Shown: in pieces, positions 1 through 4,960 of the stretch | Numbering within the stretch: position 1 is the stretch's first letter | Layout: every line of letters begins with the position of its first letter | Source of the DNA: Methanomicrobiales archaeon | GTDB lineage: Archaea > Halobacteriota > Methanomicrobia > Methanomicrobiales > Methanoculleaceae | Length of the DNA stretch: 5,714 nucleotides | Reading direction: 5' to 3' | Assembly: GCA_012797575.1 (NCBI GenBank) | Contig: JAAZOW010000331.1 | Span: 1-5,714 of the forward strand | The notes under the pieces: model-generated | What the model was told of the DNA's origin: nothing | Seen by the model: the letters and a program-made list of their open reading frames with translations, nothing else | Databases searched by the model: none | Position numbers and translations under genes: made by a program

Positions 1-548
1 CCGGCGCTTTTGATGGTGGAGAAGACATCGATCCCGGCAGCCTCCATAGACGGGCGGACAAGGTCCATGTGCCGGCAGAGTCTCCTGATGCTCTCATCGA
101 CGATCCCCTCGTGCTCTTCGGCGATGCAGTCCTCGCAGTATATGCAGGGGTATGCCCCGAACCCGAATGCCTTCGGGAAATCATCGTAGAAGGCAGTCTT
201 TTCGAGAAAGTGCACCGTGGAGTTCACCCAGAGGATGAGATCGCGGAGGAATGGATGGAAATCGAGCGGTATATCCTCTGGCTTCAGGTCGGGATATCCT
301 GGCACACCCTCGAACCGCAGGAGCAGCCCGGTGCTGTACTCAGCGAGCAGCCGCCGGGTCTCGGCAGGGGTCGGAGCATACGGCGGACAGGATAAGTGTT
401 TCGCGTAGCCCTTGCACCCAAACCGGCACTTGAACCGCACCCACTCCGCCGTGACCACATCACTGGCCGATATCTGCCGTACCTCCGCCCCGCGTTCCCG
501 TGCAAGGGAGGAGAGTTTATCGATCTCCTTTTGAAGTTCCAGTCTCAT
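1..548 (-). CDS. DUF2284 family Cys-rich predicted metal-binding protein (3' end beyond window)
   Basis: Reading from the ATG at 548, the frame stays open to the window edge and gives 182 complete residues. It is too short on the visible side to show a stop. Two cysteine clusters are visible. C41, C45 and C54 lie in a segment reading FKCRFGCKGYAK followed by SCPPYAPTP. A second set, C135, C138 and C141, has CxxCxxC spacing, with C158 further on. Near the end comes RPSMEAAGIDVF. This layout matches DUF2284 (COG5423), predicted metal-binding proteins common in methanogens and other anaerobes, whose function is unknown. The clusters suggest iron-sulfur or zinc binding (inference). The family is about 200 residues long, so perhaps 15-20 are missing. 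The start is supported by GGGGCGATC, four bases upstream, which resembles the archaeal ribosome-binding consensus. It follows the HTH/GIDDTD gene after 102 bases, so it may be read through from the hom operon or have its own promoter. Confidence 0.85.
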   Translation of the reverse strand, partial: MRLELQKEIDKLSSLARERGAEVRQISASDVVTAEWVRFKCRFGCKGYAKHLSCPPYAPTPAETRRLLAEYSTGLLLRFEGVPGYPDLKPEDIPLDFHPFLRDLILWVNSTVHFLEKTAFYDDFPKAFGFGAYPCIYCEDCIAEEHEGIVDESIRRLCRHMDLVRPSMEAAGIDVFSTIKSA

Positions 549-552
549 CGCC

Positions 553-561
553 GATCGCCCC
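553..561 (-). promoter_or_regulatory. Ribosome-binding site for the DUF2284 gene
   Basis: On the minus strand these bases read GGGGCGATC, close to the archaeal GGAGGTGATC consensus, and end four bases before the ATG at 548. The site decides this start over an in-frame GTG 33 bases upstream, whose nearest GGAG lies too close to it. Confidence 0.5.
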
Positions 562-570
562 GATTGAGGA

Positions 571-580
571 GTATATCTCA
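571..580 (-). promoter_or_regulatory. Possible TATA box upstream of the DUF2284 gene
   Basis: The minus strand reads TGAGATATAC here, centred about 26 bases before the ATG at 548. That would start transcription almost at the ATG (little or no leader). A second A/T-rich element, CCCAAATACC at 598-589, would give a leader of about 20 bases that includes the ribosome-binding site. Neither is a strong match, and read-through from the upstream operon is equally possible. Confidence 0.22.
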
Positions 581-650
581 CTCTCCAGGTATTTGGGCAT
601 TGTGGGGATGGTATGTGCTAGCGAATGCAGAGGCGGTATGGTGGCGTGTA

Positions 651-1778
651 TCACTCCACCTGTTCCCACCCGATGCAGACATCTTGCTTCGGGTCGAGCA
701 ACACATCGTGCGGGAGCCCCACAAGGGCGATGGCCGCAAGTGCCCCGATGACTCCTCTCTTGCCGTAGAGGCGGACCCCGAACCTCCCGGCGGTCGTCTC
801 CGCCGTCTCCCGCGTGACCACTGATTCTCTTGCGTTCTTCCCGTAGGCCCGGAGGTCCCGTGGCACCCGGAATCCTTCCCTGATCGCAAGTCCCCACTCC
901 GGCGATGCCGCCTCGTCGGTGACGAACCGCACGGCCGCCTCCTCGATCCGCGGCACCTGCTCCGGTTCCACTGCAAGCTCGATATAACTACAGGAGTTCC
1001 CGGCGGTCCGTCCTTCAAGTCTGGGATTGAGCATCGCCACCCGGTGGCCGATGGGCATGACGCCGTCCAGGTTTGCGAGATGCTGGAGGAGGGCGAGGGC
1101 AAGGGCAAACGTAGCACCCTCAATCTCGGTATCGGTGTCGTCGATCCCGATAGCAACGTAGGCAAGCGCCCGGGTGATCACCTCCCCCTCGACCACCGAC
1201 CCCTCCCGGTGGACGGTGACGTCACAGACCCCCTCAGCAAGCGAGAGCATATCGGTGAGCGAGTAGGCCGGTCCCCCGATGCACCTGATGTGCTGGTGGA
1301 TGAACTCGCCCTCGCGGAACACGCCGGCGATACCGACCGCTGGTGCGGGGTCGAGCCCGACGGTGACATCCCGCCATCCCAGGAATGCCCGCTCCCGGAG
1401 CAGGGTTCCATCGCGGCGGACCGATCGCAGGGCCCCCCCGGCGCGGGCATGGTGGAACTCACAGAAGGCGGCGCATCCCCCGCTCATGCACTCGTGGTAG
1501 ATCTCGACTTCGTTGCCATCGATGGTGGTGAATACTCGCCTGCAGGCGCTCTCCGGCATGGCGCTGCTCGCCGCATACCTGGCAGCATGCCGCCCCCGTT
1601 GCCCCTCGGTGAGGATGACGCACCCCTCCTCGATGAGGCGGTTCACCCAGTCCTGAACCGTGCTCCGGGGTGTATCGGTGGTCTCAGCGATATCCGCTAC
1701 CGTAAAGTAGCCCACCTCAAGTGTGACCTGACGCATCAGCCGCAGATATTGCTTTCTCCGTTCAAGAACTCTGGACAT
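651..1778 (-). CDS. Winged-helix DNA-binding protein with Cys/His-rich middle and TiaS / methanogenesis-marker-11-like GIDDTD domain
   Basis: A 375-residue protein with three visible parts. Residues about 20-68 form a winged helix-turn-helix (VADIAETTDTPRSTVQDWVN, then a basic wing GQRGRHAARY), typical of archaeal regulators that separate two helices with a TPRSTV-type turn. The middle holds C79, H95, C97, C102, C106, H109 and H110, a plausible metal site. From about residue 205 comes VAIGIDDTDTEIEGATFALA, followed by conserved-looking NPRLEGRTAGNS (251-262), SPEWGLAIREGF (292-303) and GKRGVIGALAAIALVG (339-354). The GIDDTD motif is the signature of TiaS, the archaeal tRNA(Ile2) agmatinylcytidine synthetase. 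From memory, methanogenesis marker protein 11 has a similar GIDDTD-EGAT segment and is the closer match. The start overlaps the end of hom by 17 bases, so translation is probably coupled. A role as regulator of the hom operon is inference. The exact family is uncertain. Confidence 0.8.
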   Translation of the reverse strand: MSRVLERRKQYLRLMRQVTLEVGYFTVADIAETTDTPRSTVQDWVNRLIEEGCVILTEGQRGRHAARYAASSAMPESACRRVFTTIDGNEVEIYHECMSGGCAAFCEFHHARAGGALRSVRRDGTLLRERAFLGWRDVTVGLDPAPAVGIAGVFREGEFIHQHIRCIGGPAYSLTDMLSLAEGVCDVTVHREGSVVEGEVITRALAYVAIGIDDTDTEIEGATFALALALLQHLANLDGVMPIGHRVAMLNPRLEGRTAGNSCSYIELAVEPEQVPRIEEAAVRFVTDEAASPEWGLAIREGFRVPRDLRAYGKNARESVVTRETAETTAGRFGVRLYGKRGVIGALAAIALVGLPHDVLLDPKQDVCIGWEQVE

Positions 1779-2751
1779 GCCTGCTCTGTATGTAGAGGAT
1801 GTCGCCGATCACGGCGCTGGCAGTCTCGGTGGAACCCGCCCCCTTCCCGATGAACGTGAGATCCCCCGCAAGATCTGTCTCCACGGTGACGGCATTGAGT
1901 GTTCCCTCGACGACAAGGGGATGGGTCTTCGCAACGATCCTCGGCGATACCTGGAGCACCCCGGCCCCGGGAACGATCTCGCCGATGAGCCGGATGGTGC
2001 AGTCCTGATCCTCCGCGAGCTGCAGGGCCTCAGGCGAGAGGAGGGTGATCCCCGTCCTCTCCACATCATCGAGTGTGACCCTCATACCGAGGACGGTATC
2101 CGCGAGGATGACGAGTTTTATCGCCGCGTCGATCCCCTCCACATCGTAGGTAGGATCCGCCTCGGCGTACCCGAGATCGCGGGCCTCGGCAAGGGCTTGC
2201 TCGTAGGTGAGGCCCTCTGCGGCCATCCGTGTGAGGATATAGTTGCAGGTGCCATTGAAAACACCACAGATCCGCGTGATGGTGTTGCCGGCAAGCCCTT
2301 CCTGCATGGCACGGATAAGGGGGATTGCGCCGCAGACGGTCGCCTCATACCTCAGGAAGACGCCGCACTCCTCTGCGAGGGCCTGGAGCCCGGGATAATC
2401 GAGGGCGATTGGGCCTTTATTCGACGTGACGACGTGCCTGCCCCGCTGGAGGGCTCCCCTGATATGGCCAAGCGCCGGTTCAGCGGTCTCGACGTCTGTC
2501 GGGGTCACCTCGACGAGGATGTCGTACTCTGCCTCTTCCACGACGTCCATGGAAGAGATATCCAGGTTGCCGCAGGGCTCACCCCGCTCCTTCCGGTCGA
2601 GCGCCGCTGAGAGATCGATCCCGCTGGCATCGATCACCCCGCTCCGTGAGTCAGCAAGCCCGGTGACGGTGATACCCAGACCTTTTTCGAGGATCGCCCG
2701 GGCGATGCCCTGGCCGACGGAGCCAAAGCCCAGGAGTGCGATCCGCGTCAT
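1762..2751 (-). CDS. hom: Homoserine dehydrogenase (EC 1.1.1.3)
   Basis: Catalyses NAD(P)H-dependent reduction of aspartate semialdehyde to homoserine, the branch point towards threonine and methionine, in the cytoplasm. The 329 residues hold an N-terminal Rossmann fold with LLGFGSVGQG (6-15), SNKGP with K112, the family segment GVFNGTCNYIL (163-173), and the catalytic stretch LGYAEADPTYDVEGIDAAIK. In that stretch E197, D208 and K212 keep the spacing of E208, D219 and K223 in the yeast enzyme. GKGAGSTETASAVIGD (302-317) closes the nucleotide-binding part. The length is that of the short archaeal form with no C-terminal ACT domain and no fused aspartate kinase. The upstream ACT gene overlaps it by four bases (ATGA), and GGAGG lies four bases before the start, so this start is secure. 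The downstream gene overlaps its 3' end by 17 bases. Regulation probably comes from the ACT partner. Confidence 0.97.
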   Translation of the reverse strand: MTRIALLGFGSVGQGIARAILEKGLGITVTGLADSRSGVIDASGIDLSAALDRKERGEPCGNLDISSMDVVEEAEYDILVEVTPTDVETAEPALGHIRGALQRGRHVVTSNKGPIALDYPGLQALAEECGVFLRYEATVCGAIPLIRAMQEGLAGNTITRICGVFNGTCNYILTRMAAEGLTYEQALAEARDLGYAEADPTYDVEGIDAAIKLVILADTVLGMRVTLDDVERTGITLLSPEALQLAEDQDCTIRLIGEIVPGAGVLQVSPRIVAKTHPLVVEGTLNAVTVETDLAGDLTFIGKGAGSTETASAVIGDILYIQSRHVQSS

Positions 2752-3248
2752 GCATCCTCCAGGGGTTCGATGATAAGGAGTTCTTTTTGCTTCGCAACGG
2801 CACGCAGGATCCTGATCGCCCTCTTCATCTCAGTCCGGGTGGTTGAGCGGATGGTGATGCGGGCTGAAGACGGGGAGTCGATCGCAGGCATGACCATAGA
2901 GAGTTCTGTCACCTCAGCAGATCCGGTTTTGTCGATCTGGTTGACCGTATCCGAGAGATCGGTATGCATCAGGTGTCCGATCACGATCAGCGTACATTCG
3001 TAGAGGAGCCGCTCTTCGCCGATGCGCACGACATCAATACCCTGATCCCTGAGCAGCTCAAGAAGCCTCTCTAACCTCCCTTCCGGTAGTTCGAGCACGA
3101 TCTGGACATCCAACGCCTCTGCAGGCGTCGTGGCTTCCCTCTGATGGATAACTGCTATGATGTTCCCTCCGACAGCAGAGATCGGTTTGAGGGCCGCGAC
3201 CAGCTGCCCGGGCTGATCTTTCATCTCCAGTTTCATAGATACCTGCAA
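2748..3248 (-). CDS. ACT-domain protein, predicted allosteric regulator of homoserine dehydrogenase (COG2061 type)
   Basis: A 166-residue protein. An ACT domain spans about residues 4-76: MKLEMKDQPGQLVAALKPIS, then GGNIIAVIH, the classic strand-helix with a DxPGQL turn that binds amino acids. A second alpha/beta half covers about 84-160 (CTLIVIGHLM, SARITIRSTTRTEMKRAIRI). The size, order and position directly before hom match COG2061, described as a predicted allosteric regulator of homoserine dehydrogenase. The likely ligand is threonine or another aspartate-family end product (inference). The gene overlaps hom by four bases, so equal production is likely. Start: TTG at 3248 has AGGTGG four bases upstream. 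ATG at 3236 (MKLEMKDQPG) has AGGT four bases upstream and fits the A/T-rich promoter element better. The true N-terminus could therefore be four residues shorter. Confidence 0.92.
   Translation of the reverse strand: MQVSMKLEMKDQPGQLVAALKPISAVGGNIIAVIHQREATTPAEALDVQIVLELPEGRLERLLELLRDQGIDVVRIGEERLLYECTLIVIGHLMHTDLSDTVNQIDKTGSAEVTELSMVMPAIDSPSSARITIRSTTRTEMKRAIRILRAVAKQKELLIIEPLEDA
2752..2760 (-). promoter_or_regulatory. Ribosome-binding site of hom inside the ACT gene
   Basis: The minus strand reads GGAGGATGC directly before the hom ATG at 2751. GGAGG ends four bases from the start and lies within the last codons of the ACT gene. With the ATGA stop/start overlap this gives tight translational coupling. 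Confidence 0.75.
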
Positions 3249-3262
3249 AAAACCACCTGCTG

Positions 3263-3271
3263 AATAATTAA
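3263..3271 (-). promoter_or_regulatory. Candidate TATA element for the ACT-hom-HTH operon
   Basis: The minus strand reads TTAATTATT, the most A/T-rich patch in the 104-base gap upstream of the ACT gene. Archaeal transcription usually starts about 25 bases downstream of the TATA centre, here near 3242. That lies inside the TTG start and only just before the ATG at 3236. A second candidate, GGCTTATCTT (3289-3280), would start near 3260 and suits either start codon. No operator palindrome stands out. Confidence 0.3.
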
Positions 3272-3329
3272 CCTGCCAGGAAGATAAGCCTTGTACCCTC
3301 TAGCCGATCTATGGCGGGAAGTCTCCCAC

Positions 3330-3340
3330 AAAAAAAGAGA
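3330..3340 (-). terminator. T-tract terminator after the DUF169 gene
   Basis: The minus strand reads TCTCTTTTTTT, beginning 12 bases after the TAG stop of the DUF169 gene (3355-3353) and ending in seven T in a row. Archaeal RNA polymerase terminates at such T-rich runs without needing a hairpin. It separates the nadK/DUF169 side from the hom operon. Confidence 0.55.
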
Positions 3341-3352
3341 GGATGGCCCCCG

Positions 3353-4069
3353 CTACCGCACCGACCCGGGAGCAGCCGTGACGATGGCGAGGGCTCTGGC
3401 AAACTCAGGGAGGATCTCGGCGGGGATACCTATGACCAGTTCGGCGTCCTCGATGCCGGAGAACCGGCGCGAGCCGTCACACCCAAGAGAGTAGTTGACC
3501 CTGCCGGTGAGGTAGGGCTGTGCCGTTGCATCCGCACAGACCGATTGGATCCCTGCCATCGTGGACTCTATCCGACCGCCAAGCCTATAGAGCGTGGCCT
3601 GTGCGAGTTTCAGCATCGTCCGGGGCTCAGCGATGATGATGACGACGTGTGGGTCAAAGGGAGTCTTCTCAAGCGGCGCATAGACCGTCGCGTAGGTCTC
3701 GAGTTCAGGAACGTGCGGAACCTGCTGGATGGTCCGCATACAGGCTGCCCAGCTCTCGAACTTGCCAAGCTTGTAGTAAAACTCTCCAGTGCGGAGGCTT
3801 CTCGTGAGTTCTTTCAGCCCGAGGGCCCAGGCGCCGCCCATGCAGACGTGTTTATCAGCGGTCGCGTAGAAGATCTCGCCATCCAGACGGGCTTTGCTGA
3901 TCATCTGACAGTGGCGGGCTGTATCGTCGATCGATCTGACCCCTTCGGGGATGGCCTCCTTACTCTTTGCGAGTTTCACCGCGACCGGGGAACCTCTCAG
4001 ATTGAGGGTCTCCTTCAGCGTCTCTGCGATCTCTGCGTAGGGGATATCGGTGCGTATCTCGTCTTCCAT
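3353..4069 (-). CDS. DUF169 family protein of unknown function (COG2043)
   Basis: A 238-residue protein from the ATG at 4069. It matches the DUF169 family, widespread in methanogens and other anaerobes, with no settled function. Recognisable parts, in order, are LRGSPVAVKLAKS near residue 24, RHCQMISKARLDG (C54), FYATADKHVCMGG (C76), CMRTIQQVPHVPELETYATV (C110), a segment around DPHVVIIIAEPRTML, and YSLGCDGSRRFSGI (C197) before a hydrophobic end. No signal peptide or membrane segment is seen. The frame opens at an earlier ATG (4114), but that codon has no ribosome-binding site and lies inside a TATA-like element. The ATG at 4069 has GAGGTG eleven bases upstream and begins MEDEIRTDIPYAEIAETL, so I prefer it. 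nadK ends 72 bases upstream. A T-tract follows the gene. Five cysteines in conserved-looking motifs hint at metal binding (inference). Confidence 0.88.
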   Translation of the reverse strand: MEDEIRTDIPYAEIAETLKETLNLRGSPVAVKLAKSKEAIPEGVRSIDDTARHCQMISKARLDGEIFYATADKHVCMGGAWALGLKELTRSLRTGEFYYKLGKFESWAACMRTIQQVPHVPELETYATVYAPLEKTPFDPHVVIIIAEPRTMLKLAQATLYRLGGRIESTMAGIQSVCADATAQPYLTGRVNYSLGCDGSRRFSGIEDAELVIGIPAEILPEFARALAIVTAAPGSVR

Positions 4070-4080
4070 ATTCGCGCTAA

Positions 4081-4086
4081 CACCTC
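4081..4086 (-). promoter_or_regulatory. Ribosome-binding site of the DUF169 gene
   Basis: The minus strand reads GAGGTG, eleven bases before the ATG at 4069. The spacing is slightly long, but this is the only good match in the leader. It favours the shorter protein over the ATG at 4114. Confidence 0.5.
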
Positions 4087-4110
4087 TGTTGAAGTAGTCC
4101 CCCCGAACGC

Positions 4111-4126
4111 TCATAAAATCTTTGTT
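4111..4126 (-). promoter_or_regulatory. Candidate BRE/TATA promoter of the DUF169 gene
   Basis: The minus strand reads AACAAAGATTTTATGA, an A-rich stretch followed by a TATA-like GATTTTATGA in the gap after nadK. A start about 25 bases downstream falls near 4090. That gives a leader of about 20 bases that contains GAGGTG and leads to the ATG at 4069. It also means the ATG at 4114 lies within the promoter and would not be transcribed from it. Confidence 0.4.
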
Positions 4127-4141
4127 TGGGTATCAGCGGAG

Positions 4142-4954
4142 CTAGAGGTTTCGGAGTTTATAATTCACCTTCTCGAAGAAGGTCTTTCCCGTATGGACAA
4201 ATATTGCCGGATCATTGGACTTTTTGACCTCGACCTTAGCCTTTTTATTGAGTTCGAACGTGCACTGCCCATCGATGACGAGGTGCGCCGGCTTCTCGGT
4301 CTCAAGAGAGACTTCAAGGCTCCTCCTGGTGCTGATGAGGTGAGGGCGGGAAGAGAGCATGTAGGGCGCGAGCGGTATGAGGAGGAACCCCTCGATCTGC
4401 GGATCGACGATCGGCCCCCCTGCGCTCATGGCATAGGCGGTCGACCCGGTCGGTGTCGATATGAGGAGACCATCGGCCCTGAACCGTTCTGCGGGTATCC
4501 CGTCCACAGAGACGGCGAACCGGAGCATCTTTGCCGGACGCTCGGTGACGATCACCGCTTCGTTGAGGGCATCCCCGAGGTGCTCCCCGTCGACGTAGAG
4601 GCTGACCCGCATCCGGGGCTTGACCAGAAATCCGTCCCTGAGAGAGGCAAAAAATGCGCCCGCTTCCTCGGGCTCAAGGTCTGCGAGGAATCCCACCTCG
4701 CCCCAGTTGATGCCGAGGATCGGGCTCTGTTTCTTCATTCTATAGACTGTGAGGAGGACCGATCCGTCGCCGCCGACGACCACGACCAGATCGCTGACGA
4801 TCTCCTCAAACAAAACCCCATCTCTGCTCAGATACTCTGCTGTCCCCTTCTCGAAGGTGACACGATGCCCCTGATCCTCAAGACTCCGGGCGAGCGATGC
4901 GGTGTAACGGAGTGCCTTCTCATTATCTAAGCGTGATACCAACACGATCTTCAT
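4142..4954 (-). CDS. nadK: NAD kinase (EC 2.7.1.23)
   Basis: Phosphorylates NAD to NADP, using ATP or polyphosphate in many archaea, in the cytoplasm. The 270 residues are the usual size of a stand-alone archaeal enzyme. Diagnostic motifs are VVVVGGDGSVLLTVYRMKK with GGDGS at 61-65 (D63 the catalytic Asp), LGINWGEVGFLADL (80-93), the NEAVI segment (131-135), and DGLLISTPTGSTAYAMSAGG (161-180) followed by PIVDP, the glycine-rich family signature. GGDGS instead of the commoner GGDGT is a mild variation. The gene starts six bases after the stop of the phosphatase gene. GGGATGA, which spans that stop, could act as ribosome-binding site. The two genes are therefore surely co-transcribed. In Methanocaldococcus jannaschii the same two activities sit in one polypeptide in the same order. 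Confidence 0.97.
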   Translation of the reverse strand: MKIVLVSRLDNEKALRYTASLARSLEDQGHRVTFEKGTAEYLSRDGVLFEEIVSDLVVVVGGDGSVLLTVYRMKKQSPILGINWGEVGFLADLEPEEAGAFFASLRDGFLVKPRMRVSLYVDGEHLGDALNEAVIVTERPAKMLRFAVSVDGIPAERFRADGLLISTPTGSTAYAMSAGGPIVDPQIEGFLLIPLAPYMLSSRPHLISTRRSLEVSLETEKPAHLVIDGQCTFELNKKAKVEVKKSNDPAIFVHTGKTFFEKVNYKLRNL

Positions 4955-4960
4955 ATCGCG

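Noticed and set aside
549..650. Gap between the HTH/GIDDTD gene and the DUF2284 gene, searched for an RNA gene or terminator.
   Set aside because: No T-run, no strong hairpin and no tRNA-like arms were seen, only weak TATA-like patches.
69..824. Plus-strand open frames of 108 and 142 codons (69-395, 396-824).
   Set aside because: They are also in register opposite the DUF2284 gene and the end of the HTH/GIDDTD gene, and they lack ribosome-binding sites or recognisable motifs.
578..1165. A 195-codon minus-strand frame inside the HTH/GIDDTD gene.
   Set aside because: It is a low-complexity Ser/Arg/Pro/Gly-rich shifted frame of a gene whose own frame shows clear motifs. It is not evidence of a frameshift.
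1044..2610. Long plus-strand open frames of 269 and 277 codons (1044-1853 and 1777-2610).
   Set aside because: Both are in-register antisense shadows of the HTH/GIDDTD gene and hom. Both genes have clear protein families on the minus strand.
3316..3327. Short inverted repeat GGGA-AGTC-TCCC next to the T-tract.
   Set aside because: Only four base pairs, and it lies after rather than before the T-run in the direction of transcription, so it is not a terminator hairpin and is likely to be chance.
3311..4930. A 539-codon open frame on the plus strand spanning the DUF169 gene, the gap and nadK.
   Set aside because: It is in exact codon register opposite both real genes, so it stays open wherever they lack TTA, CTA and TCA codons, which are rare at this GC content. 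Its translation has no recognisable domain, and it crosses the gap between two conserved genes.
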